A stretch of DNA of 64,000 bases from Capronia americana (Eukaryota > Ascomycota > Eurotiomycetes > Chaetothyriales > Herpotrichiellaceae), in NCBI GenBank assembly GCA_016110215.1, contig JADWQD010000023.1, forward strand, positions 124,001 through 188,000. The letters are read 5' to 3'. A model generated the notes under the pieces. It was not told where the DNA came from, did not search any database, and was given only the letters and a program-made list of their open reading frames with translations. Of the stretch, positions 32,782-44,144 are shown piece after piece (positions within the stretch are counted from its first letter, which is position 1; every line of letters starts with the position of its first letter). A program made the translations under genes and the position numbers.

Positions 32782-34542
32782 TCATTTGGTATCCGATTTG
32801 ATCATATGCTTGATCTTCTCAAGCTCCTGATAGACTTGCGACAGCGATGGCCTTTGGTCGGCTTCATCATCAATCTCCCCCAAACATGACGAGAAATAGT
32901 CTTCGGCCCTTCTCAGCTCCCTGTTCCAGTACTTGGTGGTGGCATCCAAAATCAGCTCTGCGAGATCCTTGGGCATTTCTGCGTCCTCTGGCACGCTTTT
33001 CGGATAAAGCTTGGTCCCACGCCTTATCAAAGCATCATCAGAATCAGACGTCCAGGCGGGTGACCCAATGGTACATTTCCGGATACACTTCTGAACGTCC
33101 GCAGGCGTTCGCTTGAACATAGGGAACGAGATGTCTGGCTCGTGCCTGAATGCGTTTGACAAGCTGACACAGACGTTGCTCACGCCTTCGAAGATGCAGT
33201 AGATAAGAAGTCCCAAACAGTATACCGATGCTTTCTCCTGCGCAGCCAGTGTCAGAGAAAACCATGGGGCGTTGCTGCCATGGGAAGCCTGAAGTTGATC
33301 TGGCGGAACGAACAAGTATCGCCGGGTGTGTTCTTCCCACTGCCGTTTATGCTGAGCCGTCATTGAATTGAAATGAGGTCGGAGTCTGTCAAGGTACATT
33401 CTGTAGAGAATCTCTGGCGGGCACCACTCATACCAGTTACCTCTCTGCTCGAAATCGATCAGTGTAGCGTCCTCCGAAAATGGGTCGAGAGGCGACGGGC
33501 TGAGGAGAACGTTATCAGGTCGTAGGTCTGAATAGAAGGTCCGTCGAGTTCGGTAGACGTGTTCCAAGGCCGAGGTGACCTGGAGAGACCATTTGATGTT
33601 TTGCTCGAAGGTAAGCAGATCTTCATTTCGCCGACGTGGGAGAATGTCGCGCATGCTTCCGAGAGGATAGTATGGTACGATAAACCCGCAAATCCGCTTT
33701 TTACCGCCAAACGAAGAAGTCTTGGTGACCAAGAAGAGAGGTTTGCGAAGTATGTGAACATGAGGTTTCAATGTAAGTAGCATCTTGAGTTCGTGATATA
33801 AAAACTGGGGTTCGTCCGCGCACGATTTGAAGACAAACCTCTGCGCAGACGAGCTTTGATCGTTTCTCATTGTCACCAAGGAGACGGAATCATGAATTTG
33901 AGACTCAAGTCGCAGCTGAAAGATGTCAATCGCGTCTGGCAAAGTGATATCAGAATCGGCGGCACGCAACTCTTGCTGCAATTCGGCGGGAGTCTTGAGC
34001 TTCCGTTCGAGATCATACGCGGGGTGGATCGAGAGTTCCATATTATCAACAACCATTGCGATCTTGTCGAAAGACATTTTGGATCCAAAAGGTAGCTTCA
34101 TGTATTGTCCTGGGAAGGTTGGATCGCGACGACAATGCAGCTCCATAGCCCGACACAATTGACGTGATATGCCCAGGTCGGATATCTGCTTCGAGTCTCT
34201 CTGACTGACAGCAAGATGCGATTGTAACGTGGTCTGCCATTCGTCCGGATGGTGTTCCTGACTCGGAATGAAGAGATCAATGCGGCGAGGAACTGAATCC
34301 CAACGGGGTCCAACGGGGATAATGAAAAATTGTGTGCCATAAGTGGTTACACCATCGATTCTCCACATCAAACGCTCGCCATCGAGGCTTTCGCTTCCGA
34401 CTAAATTCTTCGGATTGACTGGAGAGCAGTCCCAGGTGGACTGACTCGGAGAGGTCGAGAATAAAGGTCCGACTTGAGAATCATGGCTGAAAGGAAAGGT
34501 CGGCTTCGTGACATACTCCAACAACGTTCTGCTCAAGTCCAT
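32782..34542 (-). CDS. Divergent fungal protein kinase-like protein
   Basis: Single exon, 586 aa, from the ATG at 34542 (the frame extends 7 codons upstream through a TTG). The C-terminal half is kinase-like: a VAIK-type lysine in RFVFKSC (Lys239), a helix-C-like glutamate (YHELKML, Glu251), the catalytic loop FYSDLRPDNVLL and the metal-binding LIDFEQRGN. His-Arg of HRD is Tyr-Ser, the loop Lys is Arg, and DFG is DFE. Asp339, Asn344 and Asp363 remain, so weak activity is possible, but pseudokinase status cannot be excluded. The first 230 residues are a fungal-specific region. Similar proteins occur in multi-copy lineage-specific families in Pezizomycotina, often near heterokaryon-incompatibility genes; none is seen here. 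Substrate unknown. Confidence 0.8.
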   Translation of the reverse strand: MDLSRTLLEYVTKPTFPFSHDSQVGPLFSTSPSQSTWDCSPVNPKNLVGSESLDGERLMWRIDGVTTYGTQFFIIPVGPRWDSVPRRIDLFIPSQEHHPDEWQTTLQSHLAVSQRDSKQISDLGISRQLCRAMELHCRRDPTFPGQYMKLPFGSKMSFDKIAMVVDNMELSIHPAYDLERKLKTPAELQQELRAADSDITLPDAIDIFQLRLESQIHDSVSLVTMRNDQSSSAQRFVFKSCADEPQFLYHELKMLLTLKPHVHILRKPLFLVTKTSSFGGKKRICGFIVPYYPLGSMRDILPRRRNEDLLTFEQNIKWSLQVTSALEHVYRTRRTFYSDLRPDNVLLSPSPLDPFSEDATLIDFEQRGNWYEWCPPEILYRMYLDRLRPHFNSMTAQHKRQWEEHTRRYLFVPPDQLQASHGSNAPWFSLTLAAQEKASVYCLGLLIYCIFEGVSNVCVSLSNAFRHEPDISFPMFKRTPADVQKCIRKCTIGSPAWTSDSDDALIRRGTKLYPKSVPEDAEMPKDLAELILDATTKYWNRELRRAEDYFSSCLGEIDDEADQRPSLSQVYQELEKIKHMIKSDTK

Positions 34543-35106
34543 TCTCTCTGTGGACGGTGGCAACTGAATTAAGCGCGGTATAAGTCTTGTTAAAGGCAGG
34601 GTGCAACAGGGTCAGATAATCTGTACAGTGCTGCGACGAACACACGAGTACCTTTCTTCCGCGCTCTAACTTTACGGAAGCAGTAAGGTGCACCGTTGCC
34701 TGTTGGACCGGTGAGACCCAGGTCGGCTGCCACGTTGGCATGCGGGCCAACATTTGGCACACCGGTCGAAAGAGCAATCACAGTGCCCTTACTGGTTCGC
34801 TTCCGAACTGCTCTGCCAGGCACACAAAGAGCACCGAAGGCTCTGGTCGGGGGGTGGTTCGCAGCTAAGCGCATTGAGCACTCATAAGGAGTCGGAATCG
34901 TTGCATGGCTGATTGTCTTCGCCTTCACAGTTTATCTTTCCAAAAACCGGAGTGAGATCCACGGGTTGCAAAAGCTTTCGTTCCAACCGCCACAATCCAC
35001 ACCCTGTCCTTAAAGAAGAGTAGCACAAGTCTCGCCACGCGCAATGGTGGGTGTCCGACCTGCTCTTATACTACCTGCTCCATGGTAACTGATCGCGAAG
35101 CAGACT
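34543..35106. other. Divergent promoter region
   Basis: 564 bp between the kinase-like gene and the zinc-cluster regulator. Frames of 60-110 codons on both strands lack support. A short ATG exon at 35044 could feed the regulator gene (see that entry). Confidence 0.5.
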
Positions 35107-37543
35107 GTGGACAGCGCTAGATCAGTGGGGCACAACGCAACCGAGTCGGTGTTGGTGCCCGCTGGAGCCGACTCGGAATCGAACGGTAATGCCCGAGAGG
35201 CCAGCGAAGCTACCACTAGCTTGAGCTTGTACGGATACTCAAGCAGCGAGCTCGCCATCCTTCGTCAGGCTGCGTTGATCCTCGACAACCCATTCAGGAC
35301 CTCCGACCAAGATCTAAGCAACCGGCTACACCGAGTCATACGCGAGGAGTCTCCCCAGCAAGATGTTACACGATCGATCCATCACCAGCCTACTCACACA
35401 TGGAGCACTTCTGGATCCAACCATCATGAACCACCTTCTATCCCAGGCGAAGCCGGAGAAGTGTTTGATCTGAACGGAACTGTCAATCAACATGTTGCCA
35501 GCCACGCAGCTCTTTGGAATCCCGGCACACCATGGCCCAGAAATAACCTCAACGCAGCATCCATGCTCGTTCCAGCCTCCCAGGTCGCTACAACTCACGA
35601 CTCCTTCCCTACTTTACAGGACTCCTCTTCTGTCGGCTACGTATACCCTTGGTTCCAGCCGTCTTTGCTTGAAGCCGATTCAACCGATCTTGGACTCCCT
35701 ACAGACGCCGGCACAACCGACGTCAACGTCCCAGTACCGTACAGAAGTACCAATTCGCATCTGAAGTCATCACAAATCTTGATCGAAACACCTACCTCAA
35801 ACGAGACGTTTGCCTCAAACAAGACACCTACCTCTAACGAGACGTCCGTAGAATCTCACTCTGAAAATGCAATCGTTGGCGCGTCGAAAAGGAGAAGGAC
35901 GACAGGCCCGAGATATCCAGCAAGATTTTCGATACCGGAACCGTTCTGCAGCAATACCCTTGAGAATGCAATGGGCACTAGTCGAGAAGACCGTCGAGCT
36001 AGGCGTCGTCGGGGCAAGTACGTGGAAGAACCCTCCGACACTACCAACTTGCGGCCTCGCCGGAGGGGCCCTCTTCAGAATGAGCAAGCCAAGGCAGCGG
36101 CTGCGCTGACAAGAAAGCTCAAGGCCTGTATGAGATGCAGATTCAACAGGAAAACAGTAAGGCAGTACCTCCTTCTGTAATCGATTGACTAGGCTGAAAA
36201 CTTTCAAGTGCCAACCAGATCCTGACGACCCCAGCGGCGAGTGTCTACCTTGCAAGAATCTCCGCCGACCCACCCTTGCAGGCTTGCCTTGTTTTCGCTA
36301 CATTGTCACGGATGCTTCACTCTATCGCGAACAAGATGCTCCATATACACTTTTCACCAAAAGGTGGTCCAAGATGGACATGATTGACATACAGCTCTGG
36401 AATTCACCGGAAATCCGAACCATTCGCATCACACAAGACTTCTGCGGCGCCAGTTATGATCTACAGGTCCGAGAATTTGTCCCTCTGCCCGGGGACCTCT
36501 TAGAAGAAGTGTGGACCGATAATGGCGTTAAGAAGACTCACGAAATTCCTCCTTATGCTATTGCAGATATGCAAGTCGCGGCATACACCATCCAGGCATT
36601 TGTCGACCGCAGCGTGTATGCTTACATAGACAAGACCACCAGATCGGATCCTCTATTAAGCGAAACGTACCTCATGGCTTTCAGACAAGTCGAGTCTGCA
36701 AATGTAAGCCCTTTCAACCCTGTTAGCGGAGTTTGATTACTAAAATCCTCAAGACACAGGAAGAACGCGACCTACTTGCCAACGCCTTTCGTCTCTGGGT
36801 TGTCGCGAGGATCTGCAGCAACACAGAACGGATCTGTGGCGCAGAGCGTCTCGGTATTCCTGTTGTCACCGATCCGTCGAGCCCATGGGCGAACGGAATC
36901 CCAATTCCCCCTGTCCTGTGCGCTCAACTCGAAGTCATCTGCTATTCTCAACTCTTTCGACCTCTGAGCAGCCGAACACTCAGTTCGCTCCAAACCCTTT
37001 TCATGTCGGGAAAAAGGAAGTATTGGTTCACAATTTTCCTGGCGCTTTTCATCCATCTTCACAGCATTGCACTCTTGACAAGGAGGGACGAGGAGTACGC
37101 CAGACAGATCAAACTTTCGGTCTGTGTTCCTAGTACTAGTCGGCGCTACCAACAGCACCACTGACAAGGGCGTCTAGGAACAATATTGCAATCCTGAGGC
37201 TGTGGCAAAAAGCCATGTTGGCGCTCTCGTACTCCTCGCCCACTTTCATTCTATCAACAAAGGAGGCAAGCCGTTCGACATGGTCCTTGAGCCGGGTGGG
37301 AGACAGAAATTTGAGCTTCTTGCTGAACTCACGCCCGCTCAAGCAGCTTTCGTCGAACAGATCGCCCGCGAAGCCAAGGCGCGAAGTAGGTTCAATCTCC
37401 CTGGCTCACGGAATGTCGCATTTCCTGATACTGTCACAGGGCCACATTTCCATTGGATCCAAGATCAACGACTTTTCGGCGATGAGTTATACTTTGTTTC
37501 CCAACTGTTCGATGGAGCTTGGAAGCAATCCGGAGCACGTTGA
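35107..37543 (+). CDS. Zn2Cys6 transcription factor with central zinc cluster, 4 exons, start uncertain
   Basis: Exons 35107-36156, 36209-36703, 36760-37119 and 37178-37543 (756 codons from the open-frame start). Splicing at 36157-36208 with the acceptor before TGC builds the cluster ACMRCRFNRKTCQPDPDDPSGECLPCKN: Cys341-x2-Cys344-x6-Cys351-x10-Cys362-x2-Cys365, plus Cys378. An earlier acceptor at 36192 would break the spacing. The first 340 residues are S/T/N-rich with basic patches (KRRRTTGPRYPAR; RRARRRRGKYVEE). The end (FGDELYFVSQLFDGAWK) matches the usual last helix of this family. No in-frame ATG opens the frame (35107 is GTG); a tiny upstream exon (ATG at 35044) is possible. Intron 3 has a weak donor (gtctgt). 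37397-37440 could be an extra optional intron. It lies tail-to-tail with the dioxygenase. Confidence 0.75.
35785..35848 (+). repeat. Short coding repeat (T-P-T-S-N-E-T) inside the zinc-cluster regulator
   Basis: Two imperfect units, ACACCTACCTCAAACGAGAC and ACACCTACCTCTAACGAGAC, sit 36 nt apart. They encode PTSNET twice with a related ASNK between. The repeat lies in the disordered N-terminal half. Confidence 0.6.
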
Positions 37544-38009
37544 TACATTGTACGGAGTACTCACTGCCTACACGGACTTTCCAGACCGTCGACCGGCGGT
37601 ATCGGAGCACCTTTGGCCTCGTTTGCGGACTGCCTTTCCTGCCCATTTTTGGCGTGTTGTGGGCTGTATTAATGTGTCACATTAAATCGCCCGTCTTGCT
37701 GCGAGCTGGAAGGGTACTGGGTTTCGGCGAGTTTTATGGCGAACGCTGCTGGGAATTGAATGGGTCAGTAAGCAAGTAGGAGCAGCTCCAACTGAATGTA
37801 ATATTATTGTCAAACTACCATGGCATGTCCAAACTCATAGCGAGCGGTTATGGAATAGCGGAACCATCAACACTGTGATTTGCGACGGTCAATGAGACCA
37901 ACGAAATGAATGTGGAAATGTAACGACCATACCAGCAGTCCTTGACTGTCGTCATCACCCCTGTCGCTACAGGTATACCGAGCTTGCAGACCGGGCGTTT
38001 CGGGCCGGC
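37544..38009. other. Convergent 3' region
   Basis: 466 bp between the regulator and the dioxygenase. TACGGAGTA lies at 37551-37559, 8 nt after the regulator stop. Nothing else is recognisable. Confidence 0.6.
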
Positions 38010-39537
38010 CTAGTCACAAGAAGGTGCTGTTCGCAGTAACTTACCATTCGTCAATTTCACAGGTTCAATGTCCCAGCGATCCTCTCTTTCATCATCCGCA
38101 AACACCCTAGCCATGGCAAGCCTCAAGGCTTCCGGCAAGGCCCAAATTTTGTCGGGATTGTGCAACCAGAGACGGACCAGATGACGATGTGTGGTGTCCG
38201 AGTCCTCGAAGGCCTCAGGCCGATGCAAGAGCGCCAGGTTGTTGACAAATCGAATGTCACCCTTCTGTACGGTGGTGCGAAGCTCGTGCTTCACAGCCGT
38301 GAAAGTGACGGCGTCCAGAGCCTCGGCCTGAGCCTCGTTAAGACCTGGAATACCACGGGAACGTGGGCTAAAAGGAGGCTTTCCTGTCAGGAGTCGACGG
38401 GAGAAATTCAGGATCAGATGCCCTTCATGCCAATACAACAGGGCTCTGCGGTAGAAGGGAGGGTCGCGTCCATAGCTGCGTGAAAAGAATCATCAGTCGG
38501 TCGACACTTCATTTTAACGGGGAGGAGATCACCAGCTTACGTGTCGAACGGCCAGTCATCCTTTGCCAACACGTGAATCAAGTCTGGCCTTGTGGCTGCG
38601 AGCTCATTGTAGATGGCTGCTGATGAAGCAAGAATACTTCTTCCACCCAAGGCCGAGCATCCGCGGCAGAGCAAGGCCAAGGTGTCGCAGATCGTATCTG
38701 TGTGGAAAGGCTGCAGGAGATATTGTCAAGAAAGTACTACAAAATTCCCCAGGTAAGGACTTCTCACCTTCTCATCGTCGGTGTGTTTTACCGCCTGGGG
38801 GTAGTTTCGATCGATGACATGCACTAAAGACATCATAGTCAGGCTATACACGCTGTGAAAAGTAAGAGTCTCCGGCTGACTGACTGATGTGTGACCCTCT
38901 TTGATCCTGCTTGCCAGTAATGGGACCAATGTAGCTTGCGATCCCCAGGTAGATGACAGTGATATCGCCGCTCGAATATGCATCCGGATCGAGGCCCCGT
39001 AGGACGGCGAATCCTTTGCCATCGTAGACTTCATCGCGAACAGCGTATAGCTTCTTCGCAAGCGTTGGGAGGGGGAAGTTGTCCGTTTCGACCTCATGTC
39101 CTTCGAGCTCAAGTGCTCCTCAAGTCAGCTTCAATTCAACGACGACAAAGATAGAAAGTTCACGCCACTCCACGCCATCTGGAGGACTTACAATTGAAAT
39201 GCTTCAGTGCGCTTTCAAGCTCCATAATATCATTTGGAGTCAGGCGAAGAACAACGTCATCTTCGGTGAATGAGTCCGCACTCCAGACCATAGGGCCAGT
39301 CACAGATTTGGGCCAGCCTGGCGGCAGCTCTTTCTCGAGTCCTCCCGCTTTGAGTCGGGCATTCATACGCGCCAGGTAGTTGTTCTTGTCTGTAACGTAT
39401 GCGATGTTGGCATACGTTTCTTGCTCAGCAGGGACAGGTTTTGGGAGTCCATCCAAGTGGAATCTGGCTCGAAGACCCGGAGAGTAGTACTCTACTCTCG
39501 GCTCTGGAGGGAGCATGACGGCGACTTCTGAGTCCAT
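38010..39537 (-). CDS. TauD/TfdA-type Fe(II)/2-oxoglutarate dioxygenase, 5 exons
   Basis: Exons 39537-39192, 39115-38885, 38823-38768, 38710-38541 and 38475-38010 give 422 aa. The fold markers are in order: GPMVWSADSFTEDD, the GFAVLRGLDP strand, the iron ligands His214-x-Asp216 in EKPFHTD, a distal His (364 or 366) in THRHLVRLW and Arg369 for 2-oxoglutarate. The frame opens with GTG at 39633, so the first ATG (39537, MDSEVAVMLPPEP) is taken as start. Intron 1 is resolved by the acceptor at 39116, because the earlier one creates a stop. Family members hydroxylate small acids such as taurine, aryloxyacetates or gamma-butyrobetaine, or act in specialised metabolism. Substrate unknown. Regulation by the neighbouring Zn2Cys6 protein is a reasonable guess. 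Confidence 0.87.
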
Positions 39538-41643
39538 GATGTGGATGGAGAATTTAAGGTTGTGTCGACTTTCAGAGTCCGTTAAAGAAATTGGTAGAAG
39601 ATGGATTGTAAGAATGCCAGAAGAAGAGGTCACAAAGTCCTCAGGACGGGCTGATGCAGAGACAGATAAAGCATTTCCCTCCTCAACTGCCGATTCTCCA
39701 TGGTTCTGAACGACGAGCAGGGCCTCATCCCCCTCCTACTTCAGGCTGAGGAACACATGTCGCATGCCCAAAGCGCCACAAGCGAGCACTCTACCAATAA
39801 GCTTGGAAGCAACTTACTCATCTTCCTGACTATTGATGATGTCCAAGAAGAGGGGAACCATCTCTTCGCGTGGGGGATGCATTCTTGTAGACCTGGCTCC
39901 TTCTTGACATCCTGTAGGCTCGGTCGTAGTCTATGGTGCCCTGAGGAGCTCTTAGGTTTCGTGAAAAGGCTCTGTCCGAAGCCTAAGCACCAAGAAGGAG
40001 ATATGTCAAACAGACCAGCCGGAAGCATAAAGTCGGCTATTTACGCCGGAATTGCGCCAAAAGATCGAGTTAACGTCCTCATAGTTTCGTGGTGATTTCC
40101 AGCCGCATCTGACGTCCCTCAATCACTCCGAACAGTATGCTGGTAATTCCCCTTGACGTATGCGTTGGCTATTACCAGCGGCAAAGTCAGCGCACGCGAC
40201 CCTCCCTCCCGGATCTTCTACGCTGCAGCAGGGCCAACGACTCAAGAGGTTTATTCCTTTAGCGTGGTGTTCGCAGGTAGAGTAGTTGGTCGTTGGGGAG
40301 GTTTGAGGGGAAAGGACATCGCCTTGCTGTTCTGCCTGCCGATGGAGGTCTTGCATCATGCACAGGCGGCATGTCACACAGGGGATGTCTTGTTCTTAAG
40401 ACATTGGTGGTGCCAACCCCGGGCTTCAATCCAGAATCGAGCGACAGCGGAGAACCCAACTCAGCTGTTTAAGCATCGCCCAACTCTTCCGAGTAGAATA
40501 AAGTTAAACGTTTCAATTTTGTTGGCTTCGAATATCTCTTGAGATGGAGAAAAGGACTATAAGCCTCAGTCAATTTTGCAGACAGGAACCCTTTCTCTAG
40601 ATAATTTTAGCGGGAATCTAGGCAACGACTATGCATTGGCTGGCTGTACGCTTCGCTGGAGCAGTATGTAAGAGGCCGAGTGCAGCGTGGGGTGCTTTCA
40701 GCCTGATGATTGTTTAAGGCATTGTTTTTGCGCTCTTCAATCGGCCCGGTATTACTTCCGCGAGCTCTGGATATCGACACACCTGGACACTGGTTCTCTC
40801 TAACGTGTACGGGGAAAGAGCGAGCGATACCTCCTTCCCGTAAGATCTCTTTCTAGATCGCCCTGGGCTTGTTGATCGATAGTGACGTTTCTCCGAAGGT
40901 AAAGCAGATGACAATATGTGCGACTGAAAAGTGCAAACGCTGAAGCTGTCACATACTCTTTGCGCTTGAACAGGCGACGCTCCAGAGGTCTCGGATAACT
41001 ATCAGGTATCTTCAGCGGCAATGCGATGATTTTAGCGCTAAAAGATTTCGCCGTAAGAGAATATCGAAGACATTGGCACTCCGCAATCGACCCTTTCATA
41101 TAGCCAGCAACGCTCTTTGATACTAGTGATGAGGGTGTCCAAGGAGCAGGACACGGTGCGGAGGGTCCGTTGCGAAGTTGAACGATAGTCTTTTTTAGAC
41201 GCGTTGGCGAACAACTGCCAAGCCGCAAAGCTTCCTGCTAGTACCCCACCTCTACCATTGACCGCTTCGGTACCGATAACCCCACTAAAATTTATATAGA
41301 AACTAAAGTACTAGGTATTATTTAGCGTAATAATAGAAATAGCTATTAAAAGGGTAGAGCGAGGGTTGTGGGTAAGTGTAGGTAAGTAAAAAGGTGAGTA
41401 AAAGGTGAGGGCAGGTGAGAGGGGGTGAGCGGTGTTTGAAAGCGGCGCCGGCTGGGTGAGGCGCGAGGTATCCTCTTGAGCCGCTAAGATTATGTAAGCC
41501 GGCTAATTTGCCCTTGACGTGCCAGTCTTCCAGCTTCACATATTTCGACCATATTTCGACTGTGACTAGCAGTAGGCACCGGTATTTGGCAGAATCGAGG
41601 GGAGAAATGCCCCATCAGCCCTCATTGCCCCCCCTTAAACACG
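39538..41643. other. Long intergenic region with AT-rich patch and GGTGAG-rich stretch
   Basis: 2.1 kb with no confident gene. 41283-41345 is strongly AT- and TpA-rich. It is followed by 41375-41460, with five or six GGTGAG words on the plus strand. Frames such as 40800-41228 (142 codons, minus) lack motifs and may be mutated old sequence. Confidence 0.55.
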
Positions 41644-43503
41644 ATGGAGGAGGACTTCTTCAGGTCGGCGTTGGTAGATGCCATCATCCCTGAGGACACA
41701 GTGACCGAGGTGTCTGAGATTCTCCAAGCTGGAGCAGAGGCGCAGACGGGGCCCAATCGCCTGCTCGCGGTAAGAGAGAGAGAGATGCTGTTCTTTGGTA
41801 CGCGGCACTGCTAAATCTTGTGATATTCTATCTTACTCATACCCAGATCAGATGAACGGTTGAGGGCCTTGGCTGTTCTACGCCTCCCGAGCTGTGACGA
41901 AGGCGCGTTGAATTCGTACCTTGGGCGTCTATCGGTCAAGATAGATGTGTGGGCGGTCGACGAAACATCCAGCACCGAGCAAAGCCCACCTCTCTCCCCG
42001 CCGCCAAAGGACTTGGTCTTTTCAGCCGATGGTATTCAGAAAGCCGAGCCCATTGTTCTCGCAAGCGAGTCGGCAGATGGCGGTCAGACCTTGACTCTTG
42101 TATGGGAGTTCGAAATAGTTCTTAACCGACCCAGATTCCGCGCCCCTCAGCTCAGCATCATCCTGATACCCTCAGCCGTGGTCAGTGCCCTTCAGCAGGA
42201 CGAGAATGAGGAGGCTGGTGATCTCACTCCCTTTCAACCGCTCGAGGCAAACATTCTCGAGCCAATGCGGTGCATGCCAGGCTTGAAAGGTAACCCGCCA
42301 TATCTCGCCGCTTCAAGGCTTGAGCGAGTACTGCCTGTGACGACGACCCACAAACACCGAACTCACATTCAACATGTTCCGTCGAGGCGGCATAAAGCAG
42401 TACCGGCGACGATGACACGAATCCGATACCAGAAAGTCAACAACTTCTCCGTGACCCCAAGCACCATCGCTCTTCTAGATATGGACATCATCCCCTTTAT
42501 CCAGATAGACGCTACTATTCGGCAGGTCGATCTATCACTGAAGAATGGCCGAACCGATTCTCTGATGCCAGGATTTCTACCTATGCAAAGTCGATCTGGG
42601 GATTGTGTAACATTCTTATACAGGCTCCATCAAACTCAAGACCCAAACCTCGCGCCGGGAGTTGGGCTTTCAAATCCAAACGTTGATGTCTTATCCATTA
42701 TAATCAGGCTGGATATACGGCTCAGCGAGATCTGCCACCCTGTACTAGTGATGGATTGGACGGCTCATGTTGATTTCACGCAGGCATTGAATCCGTCTTT
42801 TGGGCCGCCGTCGCAGCCGATACAGCGTCAGAACCGACCAACGAGCCTTCCCGTTAACAACCTGAACGGCGCTCCCCCAGCAGTGACCGGTTTTGCCACC
42901 AGCCTACAACCAACGTTCGACGTGACTGCAAGAAGTGGCGTATCGATATCCTTTACAGCGTCCACACAGCCTGTTATAGTTGGGCAGGCATTTACATGGC
43001 GAGTGCTGGTGGTCAATCACTCAAGCAGGATGGCGAAGATTGCAATTATCCCGTTGCCACGAATTCAACGCCTTGTCACTCATGCACAGTCGTTCGCCAA
43101 ACGACATGCTCCGAAGTCTTCCACAGCCTCTTTTCATCCGAGCGAGAAACGCCACACGAACAACGGAGAAGACATTGATGTTGCACAGGCTATAGTGGAC
43201 GAGAACGTTGTATACGCCATGCATCACTCAAGTTCCGTTCCTCCTGAAACAGACCTGATGGCACTGACTGCTGAGCTTCGAATCGGACCTTTAGCACCAG
43301 GCCAGTGTCACGAGAGTGACATTCAGATGGTCGCATTTGAAGTTGGCTCTCTACGGGTTGATGCCATGAGAGTCGTGGATTTAGTGCGAGAGGTCGAGGA
43401 GGGCGGTGCAGCAATGGGTGTACTCACCGACATTAGGGATTTGCCAGATGTTGTGGTGGCCAGCAATGGAGAGTCGTCGAGTGCGACCGCTAGTTCGTCA
43501 TGA
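41644..43503 (+). CDS. TRS65: TRAPPII subunit Trs65, 2 exons
   Basis: Exons 41644-41797 and 41852-43503 (601 aa). The 54-nt intron starts at the gtacgc donor after CTGTTCTTTG and ends at atcag. This choice gives REMLFF-DERLRALAVLRLP, the expected conserved N-terminal block. Taking the nearer gtaaga donor at 41770 creates a stop. The body is beta-rich, with a C-terminal immunoglobulin-like part (GVSISFTASTQPVIVGQAFTWRVLVVNHSS and a late PGQCHESDIQMVAFEVGSLRVD). Trs65 holds TRAPPII, the Rab GEF of late Golgi traffic, together in fungi. Length fits the family. Confidence 0.87.
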
Positions 43504-44144
43504 CAAGGAACGGTTCGGTCGAGGTGGGCGCAGCAAACAACGAGCCCAATGTCGAGACTCTAGGCCAACAGGCTGCAGGATTCCTTACGGCCGTGACCCT
43601 GGAGTAACCCCCGAGCTATCCAACGAGCACGATTTCATCAGAAAGGGCTCGCGCGGATTGGTCCTCAAGACCTTGCGAGCATAGAGATGATGGTTTACGT
43701 CGACTGATGCTGTTGTTCGACTTTCGCAGTTAGCATAGGTGCCCAGGAAGAAAATCCATCCCTCTGGTCAGACATCACTATCTCCAATGTGATGAGGACA
43801 TATCGACTGGTCAGACGATCGCCTTGATTCCATCTTTAGCAACATTACCTTGGCCAAGCGTGCCTTCGATCGCCCTGGAGTCTGCCTTGTCCCACCAACC
43901 AATCAGGTCTTTCGTATCGGCATGCTTCTTGCGGGCTTTGCGAATACGACGACCAGGCACAGCCATTCTACCCAACGCTTCTCAGGAGGGAGAACTTGGT
44001 GGAAACTACGGAGAGCAGATATATCAGACCCCTTGGAGAGTTGCAGTCCCTGGCATTTTGACATTTAGCGAAGAACGAAGCGTCTTTTCGACTTTGAACA
44101 TAATAATTATCAACCATTCGAACCAATTCCTTCAAGCCGGCAAC
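43504..44144. other. Intergenic region
   Basis: 640 bp between two plus-strand genes. The frame of the next gene is open upstream to 43824, but that part reads unlike protein. It is taken as 5' flank. Confidence 0.5.

Noticed and set aside
34590..34928. 112-codon minus-strand frame between the kinase-like and regulator genes
   Set aside because: No motif and no fit to the neighbouring gene models; read as promoter sequence.
40800..41228. 142-codon minus-strand frame near the AT-rich patch
   Set aside because: No homology or gene structure seen; may be old mutated sequence.
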